A stretch of 64,000 nucleotides of DNA from Colius striatus. Lineage: Eukaryota; Chordata; Aves; Coliiformes; Coliidae. Made by a program: the position numbers and the translations under genes. Where the stretch lies: assembly GCF_028858725.1 (NCBI RefSeq), contig NC_084773.1, positions 6,500,350 to 6,564,349 on the forward strand. The letters run 5' to 3'. This document shows, piece after piece, positions 35,513 to 47,400 of the stretch; positions within the stretch are counted from its first letter, which is position 1; each line of letters begins with the position of its first letter. The notes below the pieces were generated by a model, which worked only from the letters and a program-made list of their open reading frames with translations, was not told where the DNA came from and did not search any database.

Positions 35513-35920
35513 TTCTCTTTGTGGGTGTTTGAACCCCTCATTTGTTTTCCACTGCCGTTCGTTGTACTGGCGTAAACAACACTTCATATTAAGATACGAG
35601 TGTGTATGGGAAATGGGTGGCTTCTGTGAGAGTGGGAAATAGCTTCATCTAGGACCGGTATTTTCATAAACCACTTGGGGACAACTAATAATTATTTGTT
35701 CTCTTGCTCAGTCCTTCCCTCCCATGAGAAAATTTACCGTTTCTGTACAAATTCAAAATGTTGCTGTTGGTGACTTTTTTTCTTTCCAGCGCATGTTCTT
35801 GGACCTGGTTAATCCACGCTTGGCTTTTCATTAGATCTTGTACTCCTGAAGGTTAAGCTGCTAACCAGGTTTATAACATGTATGTACCATCACTTTGTTT
35901 ACCTGAGTCTTTTTAATTTG

Positions 35921-35926
35921 AATAAA
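35921..35926 (+). terminator. PBRM1: PBRM1 polyadenylation signal
   Basis: AATAAA on the plus strand, followed within 30 nt by GT-rich sequence (GTTTGCAAAGTGTTTTGG), the usual arrangement for cleavage near 35,940-35,945. Another AATAAA at 36260-36265 could serve as an alternative distal site. Confidence 0.7.
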
Positions 35927-35945
35927 AATAGTTTGCAAAGTGTTT

Positions 35946-38310
35946 TGGATTAACCCAGGTTTGAGTGTCCCATCAAGATTTCTGGTAGGATTTTATTGCA
36001 AGTAATTCTGGCTGTTGCAGATTTTATCCGGTCTTGGTATGTGCATGCTTGTGTGTGGGTAAAGGATGCTGCCCATATTGTCCTGTGTTACTGCAAGACA
36101 CACCTGGTACGTGATAGGAACAGTGATGCTGAAAAATATCGTTGAGAATTGAGCCATATGGAGCATGAATGGTAACCCTTGAAACATATGTGACCCGTGG
36201 CTGAGTGGAGATGATAAGATTCAGTGAGTCCCAGGTGCCCCCATGTTAATTGCTTTGAAAATAAACAGCAAGCCTTAATTTCATACTGGAAGCTAACCTG
36301 GTTCAGGACCGTCCTTTATGTAGCTGTGTGATAAAGGGCATTAGAACAGTAATACAGGAGAAGCGTCTTTCACACAGTAACTTTGGAAACCAGGTGAGAT
36401 TTTTTCCCTAATAGAACAAACTGTAAGAAAAATGAAGTGATAGCAATCTCTCATGTCTCAAAGTGCTTCTGACAGCAAGTTTACAAAGAGCTGTTTAGAC
36501 AATCAGAACAGATACCAGAATATTTAATTAGCATGCATTCATGTCTTCAGCCCGGGGGATAAAAGCTGCCTCTCACACAGGCTGCCAGCTTTACAGAACT
36601 TCCACCTTCCTAAAATATGATGGTGTGGTTGCACAGAGACTAATTCTAATCATCCTCCACATCTTGTTGCTGAAGGTCACCCACAGCTGTATGTAATGCA
36701 GTGAATTGAGGGATGTTTCAAAGTGGCTGGGTGCTCTGAACAGCAAGAAATGGGACCCAATTCATCAACGTATGTGAGATGTTCTGATTAGAAAAAGAAA
36801 GCTCACATTTCTTTTGCTTACTGCTTTTTCCAGCAAGTCTAATTTGAGCATCATACAAAGAAACAAAGTGACAGCTGCTGCAGTGCAGTAAGATCCTGGA
36901 TAAAGAAATTCCCAGTCTCTGTCAGGCCTTGGACATGCTGGTCTCCTACCATCAGTCCTTCCTGTGCCAAGAGGGATCAGAAATCCAGTGCAGAATTCTG
37001 GCCATGCAGATCGTCATCATTAAAGGAGGCAGCAGTAGAGACAGGAAAAGAAATGGGAGAATGCACTGAATTACACAGCAACACTCATTTGTTCTATGGA
37101 AACAAAGGACTGGCAGGAGAGAGTTCCAAAAAGCTCAAGAAGTAAAAGCGAACAGAGCTGAAAGCTCAACAATTCCCAAAATCTGGCTTTTTATGAATGC
37201 TTTTTTCTTCTGTGTTGTATTGCCGCAGCCAGGATTTGCTTCAGTGGAATGATGTGATTGCAAAAAAGCAGCTTTGTGCATGAGTGTCTGAACTTGGGCT
37301 CCACCTCAGAACCAGAGCAAAATCTCTTGCTTATTAATTCTGAAATAGAGGTTTTTCCCAAGGAATTTGTTGTCCAGACAAAATATGCAGCAGCACACTC
37401 ACAGCTTCAGTTCTGTCAGGCTTTTTATCTCCTGAAAACACAAGTAGCACTAGTCCTGCAGATCAAGTCCCGGGAAGCCCCAACATGAAGCACAGCAGTG
37501 ACCCTCTGCCAGTTGAGTACCTGCACTGCAGCATTTTCAAAACAGCCCCATGCTCTTCAGCTGATGAAAAGTTACTTCTGTGGAAAATGGCTGGCAAGAG
37601 TTAGTATAAGAACACAGGTAAGTATGACCTCCCTCAGGTTTGTTTTATCTTGAGAACTGGTTTCTTTGTGGAACACTGAATATGTACATAACACCCCCAG
37701 AAGTGAAACAAATTGCATTAAAGTATGATCCTCACTGCTTATGCTGCACTGGTCACCCTCCTGCAGTCCCTGACCTGCTCCCACACAATTGAGAGCTCAT
37801 GTCACTGTGCTAAGGAGTAAAACAAAACCTTAAGAGCTGTCCAAGACAAAGCAGTCAGTGCTGTTTTCCTTCTTTTGGGAGACAGGGGTGCAGCAAACAG
37901 AATTCAGGTTTGCTGGGACTGACATTGCACATTCCTCTCAACTTGTGGCTGTTACCAGGTAAATGTATCGGCCTTTTTTTCCCCTGAAGCCCTCAGCTCA
38001 GTTCACTGTTAGTGCAGCAACAATGGGTGTTGTGGCACTTGGAGGCACTGGAGCCTCAATGCATGGATGACTTTCCTGTGTGGGCTGAATAAACACGGAG
38101 CAGTAAGTCTGTCCTCTTTATCCAGCTACAATTATGCCACATTATAAAGAAAACAAATGACATGCAAGAGCAGTTTCTGTCAGTACAAAGGAAACAAGCT
38201 ATAAATTACTACTTCCATTGTGCCAAGGTATTATGTACACAGCATGTAACATTTCTTTCCCGTTGGTCTTGGCACAAGAACGGTGTCTCATCAAGCAAAG
38301 AAAAGCTGAA
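35946..38310. other. Intergenic gap between convergent PBRM1 and SMIM4
   Basis: About 2.4 kb of moderately AT-rich sequence. Short open frames on both strands (for example 37258-37488 and 37572-37784) show no recognisable protein. I saw no CR1, LTR or RNA gene. A secondary AATAAA at 36260 may extend PBRM1. Confidence 0.7.
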
Positions 38311-38333
38311 GCCAGACTGCTTACTCCATTTCA

Positions 38334-38339
38334 TTTATT
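38334..38339 (-). terminator. SMIM4: SMIM4 polyadenylation signal (candidate)
   Basis: AATAAA on the minus strand, 276 nt downstream of the stop codon. It predicts a 3' UTR of about 300 nt and cleavage near 38,310-38,320. Confidence 0.55.
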
Positions 38340-38614
38340 TAAAAGTACTAAACACATTAAATAGGTGGCAGAGACCTATGTACAATGACATTTTTGCATT
38401 TAATACAAAGCATTAAAGATAGGAAGTAGATGGAAGAGGAATAAACTGCCACACGTTACCCAAGAGCATCTTCACAAACTTATTCACAAATTGGGGATTA
38501 CAGCTCATCTTGCAGACAAAACATTCCCCTGCCATCAGCCTGGCAGGAATGCTTCTTTGGTATTAATACAGTTGAAGCATTCAGGACCTTTCCCTTGAAA
38601 TGTGTCAGATAAAA

Positions 38615-38676
38615 TTAGTTTTCTTCCATCCTTGCTTTGTACTGTCTTTCTGATCGTTTCCTACGGTAAACGTCAT
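38615..38676 (-). CDS. SMIM4: SMIM4 coding exon 2 (small, C-terminal)
   Basis: 62 nt after an AG acceptor at 38678-38677. It encodes DVYRRKRSERQYKARMEEN and a TAA stop (38617-38615). This exon is too short to stand out by open-frame length. The split codon and the match to the family C-terminus support it. Confidence 0.93.
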
Positions 38677-40277
38677 CTGCCAGAAAAAGATTTCGTTAGG
38701 TTAGTGTTCTCCACCTGCAAAACTGGATGAACTTCCCAAGACAGTTTCCCCTTGCAGACAGTTAACAGGCAACTGAAAATTCAAGCCAACACAAGCCTTT
38801 ATTACCACTTAAAAATAGCTCATGTTCTCCCTCCCATCCAGGCTAAAGTTCTTCCCATCAGCCCTGATGAAATGTTTTTATAGGAAAACTGTTTCCAGTC
38901 ATTTCATGTCTGCCTTCCCAGGAGGGCAATTAAAAGCACAAATGCCTGAACTAGCTGAAGCTAAATGGAAATTAATTTATAGGCAAAAAGTCAATGCCTG
39001 AAGACTGCCTGCATGGCTTCAGTATCTTAGCTTTACTTAAAAAACAAAACAAAACCAAGCCAACAACCTCAAACCTAGGAATACACACACCATCTTTCTC
39101 GTTGTTCTTCCTGCCTCCCCTCACCCAGCTCACCCCTGCATATCCATCATCAAATCAAATCTCTCCCAAAAAAAGGGTTATCAGTCTTATGATTGTCCCT
39201 TTTCATGGATGGGCATGCAACACTGTTCCATGGTTCTGCATAGGCAGTAACAAGGCTGAACTGCACAATTATTGTTACTGTATCATTGAGGCATAGCAGG
39301 TTTTTTTTTCCCCCCAAGAAAATAAAGCTCAGGCTGAAATGTAATGGCTGGTACACAAATGCTGTGCTTTAGTTTCTAGCCTGGCTTTATTACTGTACCA
39401 GCATGCCTCAGATATAAACTAAAAAGCCCTAACAAGTGAGCAGAGAAGCAATTTTGTGTGTCAGTGATGGAAACGGCACTCAAAGTGGTTTATTGTGGAG
39501 GTGATTCAACTGGATTTCCCATGAAAACGAGAATATTCCTACATGAAATCCAGCAGAGCTGATCAGTTTTTTGAAGTACACAAAAGTTTCTAGTAAAGGC
39601 TTCTTAAAAGAATGCCACGTTGAAACAAAATGCTCTGACTTCCAGAAACTGAATGCCATTAGGTCAGTTCTCATAACTCATTGTCATACTTCTTTTCCAT
39701 TCATTAAAAGAAGAGCCCTGCTCCAGCTGACCTCACACCTACATTTAAGTTCTGACAACCCCGGTGAGTCTCTTCCAATGTAAAAAATATATATCTAGTT
39801 CAGTATTCTAAATACAGGGGGGGTTGGGTTGTTCCTGCCCCCTGCCTTCTGCTAGGGAGGCAGAATCTGGAGTGCCACGTCCCGCGCTAAGGAGAGGAGT
39901 GGTACACCTGCTGATTCAGGCCCTGGGGTGAGGAGAGCCCACCGTCACGCCCTGCTAACTGCCTGCTGTGGCGAAGGGGAGCCGCCTGCCCGCCTTCACC
40001 GCTCTGGACGGCGCTGGCACACAGCACCGGCCGCGGCCCGGGGGTGCTGGGGGGCAGCTGTGACTCGGCAGGGCCCGGGCCGCCTCCTGCCGCCCCCGCC
40101 GAGGCTCAGCCGCGGCCCCCACTTACAGAAGGTCTCTTTGCCAATGCGGACGTTAATCATGAACCACTCCATCGCTCCCCCGAGGAGGAAGAAGAAGGGC
40201 AGGAACCTGTACGAGCCGAAGCGCTGCTTCCCAGGCACCAGCTGCAACAGGCGCTTCACTCTCCTGTTCACCAGCAT
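38615..40277 (-). CDS. SMIM4: Small integral membrane protein 4 / complex III assembly factor UQCC5
   Basis: Two exons on the minus strand, 40277-40127 and 38676-38615, joined in frame across a GT-AG intron (split Tyr codon T plus AT). The product is 70 residues, as in mammals. The order is a basic N-terminus (NRRVKRLLQLVPGKQRFGSY), one hydrophobic segment (RFLPFFFLLGGAMEWFMI, about residues 25-42), then GKETFYDVYRRKRSERQY and an acidic end. Known role of the family: a mitochondrial inner-membrane protein needed for assembly of respiratory complex III, renamed UQCC5. The start codon has G at -3 and gives the expected N-terminus. It converges with PBRM1 and diverges from NT5DC2, as in human 3p21. 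Confidence 0.95.
38677..40126 (-). other. SMIM4: SMIM4 intron, 1.45 kb
   Basis: Its 5' end is GC-rich (CpG island) and the rest AT-rich. It has a T9/C6 run near 39,301-39,316. No transposon was recognised. Confidence 0.8.
40127..40277 (-). CDS. SMIM4: SMIM4 coding exon 1
   Basis: 151 nt: 50 codons plus one base, with ATG at 40277-40275 and donor GTAAGT at 40126-40121. It encodes the basic N-terminus, the membrane segment and the start of the GKETFY motif. It lies in the CpG island, so overlapping plus-strand open frames here are composition artefacts. Confidence 0.95.
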
Positions 40278-40520
40278 GGCCGGGGCGGCACCGGAGCCTT
40301 CGGCCCTTCGCGGGGAAGGAACAAAACGGGGGGACGAGCATGAGAAGCAGGACGGGAGGTAGGAAGCGCCGTGCGCCTCGCGGCTGAACCGCGGCCGGGA
40401 CGCCCTGAGGCGCGGGGACGCAGCCCCTCGCCCTTCCCGTGACGCTGGAGGAGGGGTGAGAGGCGGCCGGGCCGGGCCGGGCCCAGGCTCCGCCGCAGCG
40501 GGCGGCCATGGCGGCCCCCC

Positions 40521-40570
40521 AGCCCCCCGCCGCCCCCTCAGCCCCCCACCGCCCCCTCAGCCCCTGCCGC
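40521..40570 (+). repeat. 19-bp C-rich tandem repeat in the CpG island
   Basis: Two near-identical 19-mers (40521-40539 and 40540-40558, one mismatch) and a partial third copy. The unit is AGCCCCCCGCCGCCCCCTC. The G-rich complement could form a G-quadruplex. Confidence 0.8.
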
Positions 40571-40596
40571 CCGCCCGCCGCGGCGGGAGCGCGCAG

Positions 40597-40601
40597 CCAA
40601 T
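40597..40601 (+). promoter_or_regulatory. CCAAT box (NF-Y type)
   Basis: CCAAT in the context AGCCAATCAG, the NF-Y consensus, about 320 bp upstream of the SMIM4 start codon and 610 bp upstream of NT5DC2. Confidence 0.55.
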
Positions 40602-40702
40602 CAGCGCCGCGCCTGGCGCCAGACCCCGCGAGCGCGCCCCTCACCTCCCCCGCGGGCTCCCGCGCCCTGCCAGCCGCCGGACGGAAGGACGCGGCCGCCG
40701 GC

Positions 40703-40708
40703 CACGTG
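40703..40708 (+). promoter_or_regulatory. E-box CACGTG
   Basis: A palindromic CACGTG in the context GGCCACGTGACC, typical of USF, MYC or TFE-family sites, between the two CCAAT boxes in the divergent promoter. Confidence 0.5.
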
Positions 40709-40737
40709 ACCCCGCTCGGGGCGGTTCGCTGCTCCTG

Positions 40738-40742
40738 ATTGG
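40738..40742 (-). promoter_or_regulatory. Inverted CCAAT box next to GC boxes
   Basis: ATTGG on plus, so CCAAT on minus, in CTGATTGGCCGGGGCGG. Sp1-type GC boxes follow immediately (GGGGCGG at about 40745-40751 and GGGGCGGGGCC at about 40759-40768). Confidence 0.5.
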
Positions 40743-40789
40743 CCGGGGCGGAGCCGAGGGGCGGGGCCGCACGGTCGGCCCACCGCCCT

Positions 40790-40805
40790 CCCCCCCCCCC
40801 CCCCC
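40790..40805 (+). repeat. Run of 16 cytosines
   Basis: An uninterrupted C16 homopolymer in the CpG island. It is prone to length variation and sequencing error. Confidence 0.85.
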
Positions 40806-41209
40806 ATCTCGCCCCACACCCCGTGCCTGAGGGGCCTGAGGGGCCGGGAGCGGGGCCGCCGCTGACACCCCGGGCTCCTGCCGTTCCCCTCGGCCACCGC
40901 CGCTGCCCCTCGGCCCCCGCAGCTCCGCCCCTGCCGCCCCGCCTCTCCCCCGCCCTCCCCAGCCTGTCCCCGCCGCTGCCCTGAGCCCCCGCCCGTCCCC
41001 GCCCGTCGCCCCGGGCTGCCGCTGAGCACCGCCCCCAGCCCCTCAGGCGCGGCGCGGCGTGGCGTGGCCCGGCCCGGCCCCCTCGCCGCGGGAGGCGGGG
41101 ATTGGGCGCTCGGCGGATGCCGCCGCGGGCCGGGACGCGGAGCGGAGCGGAGGCAGCCCGGTCCCCGGCCGCGTGCGGGCTGCCCTAGGCTGCGGCGTCC
41201 GGCGGGACC

Positions 41210-41492
41210 ATGGCGGCGCTGGGCATGGCGGCTCTGCGGAGGGGCAGCGGCGCGGCCCCCCGGCTCCTCGCCGTGGCCGTCTCCTGCCAGAGCTGTCGCC
41301 CCAAAACCAGCCAGTGCCCCGGCGACGGCGGGCACGGGCAGCCCCGGGACCAGGCGCCGGCGGCCCCCAGCAGAGCGCGGCGCGGCGCCGAGCCCGGCCC
41401 TGGCGCGGGCAGCCAGCCCCTCCTGGCCGAGGGAACCGACACTAAGACCTACTTGTGGGCCAGGTACCACGAGATGAAAAAGCTGGTCTACG
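41210..41492 (+). CDS. NT5DC2: NT5DC2 coding exon 1
   Basis: 283 nt: 94 codons plus one base. The start at 41210 (CGGGACCATGG, strong Kozak context) was chosen because it is the first ATG of the open frame and gives an Arg-rich leader. A second in-frame ATG at 41225 is also possible. The end [17 protein letters not shown] joins exon 2 with a split Asp codon. The N-terminal 80 residues diverge from mammals, as usual for this protein. Confidence 0.88.
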
Positions 41493-44400
41493 GTAAGGGC
41501 CGCCTCCTGGCGCCGGGACTGCCACGTTCTGCCCGCATTGGCCTTTTCCCTTTTTTTCCCCTCCTGTTGTTTCCCCTCTTCGCATCTCGGTGCGTTTCCC
41601 CGCGCAGCAGGGCTGGGGATATGTCCGCGGCTGTGCAGCTGCTGAGGTTAGAAGCCTTCTGGCTGACAGTGCCACCCGCCTGTCTTCATCAGCCAGGGCC
41701 CAGGGACGGTTTTATTTCTATTGAAATCCGCCCCTGGTCTTCCTTTCCCCATCCTGGGCTTCCCTTGCGTGAACATCCCTCGGCAGATCTCAGCGTTTCA
41801 GGACACGCATACATAGTATGTGGGGTTCTTCACAAGTGGCCTCCTTGACGTGGATATCATCGTGGTAAATGGTCTAAATGAAGGGCTTGTTGCATTTTCC
41901 TCTAGTTTGACTTTGTTTGACATATGGAAAGATGTTGAGACAAATAGTCACATTGACTGCTACGGTGAGGAGTGCAGGGTCCAACCTGTAACTCCCCACA
42001 AGGATGAGTGTAGAGAAGACTGATGCTGTAGCTGCTGGGATGTCTCCAGATCCTGAGCTCAGTTTGTGTTATGGATGTGAAATGCCTTTTGCTCCTTTGT
42101 ATGTGCATGCATGTTTTTGCACCTCTGACCAAGAAGTTACCTGGATCCATCAGGTATGTTGACACTCACTCAGCAAGGGGAAAACTCATGCTACTTGCCA
42201 AATCTATCCATGTTTAAAGCAGAATTTTGGTCTTTTTGGCAGTGGTGGACCTTCACTATATTAACATCTCCTAAAAACGTATAGAATAACTTCTGTGGCA
42301 TAAGGGCAGGGAACTTTTTTCTAATGGCTTATTAATTCTTGGGTTCCTAGCTCTACAGATGACTAGTGTGGCTTTTGAGTTTGTTATTAAATAGCTCTCC
42401 ATTAGCTTTTGTTTATGCAAGGGTTTGGAGAAGGAAGGCAGCAAGTCACAGGCATCTGAGAGGACTGTCTTGCTGTTCTGAAATTGGCAAGTTCTGTCAT
42501 TCCTTCCTCCCCTGCTGCCTAGTGCATGAGATTTGACATGAAAGCTAAAGTCCTTGATGATGCACAGATGTAAAGGAATTGGATGCTGATCTGTTGGGTG
42601 CTCAGCCTGCTGCATTCCAGCTTTTGCAGGATGTGAGCTCCTTTGCTTGAACCCTTGAAGTCAGCACAGGCTGCTAACAGGACAGTAGCTTTCTGCTAAG
42701 TCCCTGCTCCAAGACTGAGTTGTGGATTTAGCCCCACTGCTTGAGAGAAATTCAAACTCTCAGGTCTTGTAATGATGTTTGGACCTTAATATCCTCAAAG
42801 GCTTTTTTCCCTCTCTTTTCCATAATGATAATCAAATGGTAAATGCCAGTATGCTCTTAGGCTGTGTTGTGCTCCCTTGGCAAGATGCTCACTTTATGAT
42901 GTGACAGATTGTGAAGTTTGTATTCACATAGTTACAGTTTGTTGAGATGCAAGAGATACAGTTATCGCTTGAGGTGGAGCACTAACCAGCAGGACTAAAT
43001 GCAAAATGAAGTTGGGTGAAGTAGTCTGTGTGTTACAGAGCAGACTCTTTACAAGCCTTCAGGTAGCTATTAGACATGTTGAATATGACAGCCTTTGTTT
43101 GTCTAAAGAAAAGCTCCCCAAACCAAAATTTCAAGACTATGCTGTTATTCAAGTCTTGTCAAGAAGAGACATAGAGTTGGTCCAGGTTAGTTTTAATTGT
43201 TGCTTGGATGACTAAAGTGAGTTGTGCAAAAGGCGGCACTGATCTGTTCCTTTGTTCTTGGTTTCTCACTCCGATGTAAAAGTGAATGTCTGTTGTTGAG
43301 TTATGGACTTGAAAAGACTGTCATGTCTCAATACTAATCAGCATTGTGTCTGAGAAGACTCCTGTGGTGCCACCTTCCCCTTCTTTCCTTGAAATTGCAC
43401 CTTTGTGAAGTCCTTTGTTCTGTATTGCCAGTTTTTGCTACTGGTTTTGGAGAGAAGTCTCTGTCAGGAGAATTCATTACATGTTTTAAAACCAGCCCTG
43501 ATTTATAGAGCAATGTCATGTTTTTGCACAGAGGGAATTCCAGTGGTAAATGCTGACTGAGATGGACAGAGCAGGACGTGTAGCACAAGAGCTGCTCTGC
43601 AGTAAAGCTCTGTGGTGATTTGGGTTTGGTGGCTGGAGCCCAAGCACCACAAGTTCTTGACTTTGTAGAAGCACATCTGTGTTCTGCCAAGCTTGAGTGT
43701 GGTGATAGAGATGACAGCAAAGCAGAGCTACACAAAAGGTGCTGTTGAGGTAAAATCTCCCCTTAGTGTTGGCTCAAGAGAAGCCATTCTCTTCATTAGG
43801 TTAGTAGTTGGACTTGATGATCTTAAAGATCTTTTCCAGCCAAAACAATTCCATGATTCTGGGATTATTCCTACCTTTTGCAACACTGACTTGGACCAGA
43901 TATTGTTACCTACCTGTAAAAGTCTGAGCTACTACTTCCACTTGATGAGTTCTTGTTTTTCCTCTGTGAAAAACTAAAGTATAATTGCATTGGTCAGAGA
44001 GGTGGCGTTGAGCATGACCTGCTGTATTGAGAACCCTTGCTGTGTTCTAATTTGATGACAACTGAAGTGTCAAGGAAGGTTGATATTCTCTCTCAGTAAG
44101 GAATAGCTGAAGTCTTACACTCTAGGAAACATCCAGTCCTGAAACTCATTGGCACTGGCACGCAAGTGAGGATTTGGCTGTAAGCAAATGTGGGTTTTTT
44201 CCTAGATCTGTCAAAGTTGTAAACACTGCTACAATAAATCAGCTTTTGTAAAGAACCTTTAAAATAACTGTTAACTTCTTGCCTCTACATGATAAGCTTG
44301 AGCATGCTTAAATATAAGCACTACTGAGAAGAGAGGCAGGTTTGTAGATAGCAAGAGCTTGTTTGGGCATTGATAACACTGAGGGTGTAGCTCAGAGGTC

Positions 44401-47400
44401 CTCCTCACTCCTTTTAGTCTGTGTGGATGGAGAGATACGTTTGCCTCTGAATAATGCAGGCTGCAGGGAGCGACATGTGCCCATCTCATTTGGAAATGGG
44501 AGAGAGGCAGCCATCCTGTGTGATCATTGCATGGGGGATTTTGGTGTGGTGCAGAGGTGATTTTTTGCAGTTCAATTTGATTTGTGTTGCTTATCTTAAG
44601 TAGGCACAAAGATTTAAGGGTTTCACTCTGTGCCAAACCAGGAAGCAAGTCTAGTGCTGTGATGATAAATGCCCTGCAAATCTCTTTGGGATTGTGCACA
44701 TTTCATGAGTCATGGCACCTACAGATTGGATTGAGACTGGGGATGACAATTAGCAGCCAGAACTAGAAATGTAACCACTATGTTAACTTCCCAATTTTGC
44801 TTTCCTGAATATAAGCTCTGTTTTTTTTTCTTGTAAAAACCTCTCAGTCCGTTTGTCCAGTGCCTTTTTGTATCTAAAAAATGTTGGGTTTGTAATCAAA
44901 TGCTGATTTTTAGTGTTGCTTTTGGTTTGTGTAGATTTCATTGGTGAGAAACCCCAAAATATTTAGGTGTAGTGGCATCAGTTCAATACTATGCTCCAGA
45001 GTAATTTTCAGCGCATTTAACATGTTCCTCCACCATTTAATCACAGAATCTGAAGGGTTGGAAGAGACCTTGAAAGGTCATCCAGTCCATCCCTTGCCAG
45101 AGCAGGATCACCTAGATTAGGTCTCACAGGAACTCGTTCTTTTAAGTAGTATTTCCTCTCCCTACCCTCTTGGTAGAGGCATCTACTTTGTCTGGTTGGA
45201 CTTTTTGCAGGAAATGGTAAAAAAGAACACTTGGAAGGGATGAGGAGGTACGTGGAAGGGAGAAAACTATCAGCTGGACTTTAGAAAGCAAGTCAGTGTG
45301 AGCAAAGGGAACTTTCTGATATGTGAGGAACGTGGAGGGTGGTGGCCGTCTGCTTTTCAGCACCATTCTTTTCCTCGCTGGTCTTGCAAAGCAGTTAGTG
45401 CAGATGTCTGCTGTGTTGGACCTCTGGGAGTACAAAGGCTGTGAGAGATGGGCCTGAGTTGCCTTTTTTGTCTCTTATTCTTCACGAACATGCTGGATCT
45501 GAGGCTGGGAGAAAAGGAGCATTTCCTGCATGATGCCATTGGTACACCCCAGAGCTCAGCGAAGCACAGGACGTGCTTGGCACCTCCTGACCTGAGCATT
45601 TTTCACATCAGAAGGGGCCATATGGTGTCTTGGCGTCTCTAACTGCTGCTTACAGTTAATTATGTGCTTTTGTTTCCATCTGGGCTGTCACATTGGGGAT
45701 TGAGTGTTATTGCTTTCTAACAATAGAGGCACTTGTGCTGCCATGAAGATATTCTGATTGAAACAGCTGTTCAGAGCCTCATAGTAGTGAAATGAAGGAG
45801 AAGTTGTGTGTTTGCCTTGCCTTTACACTCAGGTGTAAAAAATGCATGAGCTCAAGCATGCTTTCTTGTGGTCTGCCTTTGTTGCTGAGTTTCATCATGT
45901 GCAGACACTTAAAACCCTCAGAGTTGAAACCAGAGCAAATTGTGCAAGTGTGCAGATTCCAGCAGTTGGCATCTATTGCAAGAGCTTTTTACTCAGCACT
46001 GTCCTCAGATGTGCACACACTAGTGTTCCCTTAGATCATACTTCCTGGATGAAATGCTGAGTAGGCTGTGACTGTGATATTTTCTCCCTTTCCAGTTAGG
46101 ACTTGGATGGAAAGAGTGGTTTGGACTAGTGTCCTTTTTTAATAACCAAAACTGGGATGTTTTTAGTGGTTTTTTTCTCCCTGATGTAGTTTATCCTGTC
46201 TTTCCAGCACATTCTGTTTTGATGTCTTGGCAAAGGGAAAGTAAAAAGCCATCATTTCTGAAAAATGGCATCTTCATAGGTTCCTGGGAGGTGTCATCTG
46301 TTTTGACTCAGTAATTACCATGCAGACTGAGGCAAAGATCCCTGGCAGATTATGTGCTGAATGTCAGCAGAGCAGCAGCACCCAAGTCTGCAGCCTGGGA
46401 CTTGATTAAGCACTCAGAAATTGGAACCACTTGGGTGATTATCAAAACTGAAAAAAAGAAACCCAACCAAAACCAACCAACCAAAGAAAAAAGCCCCCAA
46501 AACAAACAAACAAACAAACCACAACAAAGCAAAGCAAAGCAAAATCAAACAATCAAAACCCAGACTTCTTGAAAGGTGGCTCAGTAAGTCAGGCATGTTT
46601 GGGCTCTCATGTTGAAACCCATCTTGCCTGTGCTCCCAGCTTCTTGCTCTTCCCTGCAGTAGTTTGGACCTGCAGAGAGCCTGCATGAGCTTAAAGACGA
46701 GGCAGACACCTACTGCTCTGTAGAGGAGGATGCTGCAAATGGACATTTACACAGAGCCCAACATGCAGCATGAGTCTCTGTACTAAAACCCAGAGCTTTT
46801 TCCTTCTTTGTAGGCAATCAGTGACTTTGACACTACTGTAAATTTAAGATGGAGGATGAGCAAGCTGTCAACAAGCTGCAGCGAGTTGGTTTGGTCATAT
46901 GTGATAGGAAACACAGCAAGGAGATGTGTGGTGCTTAGGGAACACATTGTGTGTGAGGGAATGGTGATAAAGCATTTTGGCTAGTGTATGCATCTTTTTT
47001 GGGGCCCTTATGAGGCAAGAGAGAACATGCTGTGCAAGTTAGTGACAAAATGTCAGAGGAGGGTTAAATGATTTGGGCAGGAGGGTGTTAGAGAACAGCA
47101 GAGAGAGGCTCTGTATGTCTGAGACTGGCAGAGAGGAGTATGGCTTCATCCATAAATATGTTTCATAAATCACACTGTAGCACAGTTACTGCTCATGGTT
47201 CTCATCACAGCTGTCAGGAGGATGGAGCCAGGCTCTTCTCAATGATGGCCAATGACAGGAAAAGGGGCAATGGGTATAAACTGGAACACAAGAGATTCCA
47301 AAGAAACACAAGGAAGAATTTCTTCAGTGAGAGAGTTCCTGTGTGACCTACTCTAGGTGGTCCTGCTCTGGCAGGGGGGTTGCACTGGATGATCTTTTGA

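Larger units (their letters stand above)
32974..35945 (+). other. PBRM1: PBRM1 3' untranslated region
   Basis: About 3 kb between the stop codon and the first good poly(A) signal. It is AT-rich with poly-T and poly-A runs and has two AU-rich nonamers (35055-35063 and 35322-35330), an antisense tRNA-like element (about 35,125-35,298) and an A-rich/TCTG simple repeat (35,448-35,512). I saw no intron. The 3' boundary is inferred from the AATAAA at 35921 plus a downstream GT-rich stretch. Confidence 0.75.
39890..41650. promoter_or_regulatory. CpG island with divergent SMIM4/NT5DC2 promoter
   Basis: About 1.75 kb with very high G+C and many CpGs, in sharp contrast to the AT-rich surroundings. It covers the first exons of SMIM4 (minus) and NT5DC2 (plus), whose start codons are 932 bp apart head-to-head. 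Inside are two CCAAT boxes, an E-box, GC boxes and C-rich tandem repeats. Long open frames in all six readings here are a compositional effect. Confidence 0.9.

Noticed and set aside
39928-40830. Plus-strand open frames of 76-144 codons around the SMIM4 first exon
   Set aside because: They are antisense to SMIM4 and explained by GC-rich composition. No recognisable protein.
40601-41470. 289-codon minus-strand open frame, and the 163-codon frame at 40153-40644
   Set aside because: They lie in the CpG island, where high G+C removes stop codons in all frames. The composition is Arg/Gly/Pro/Ala-rich with no domain, and they overlap known first exons.
46350-46746. Hydrophobic minus-strand frames (Phe/Leu/Trp-rich) that look like membrane proteins
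   Set aside because: They arise from reading the A-rich simple repeat at 46,449-46,558 in reverse.
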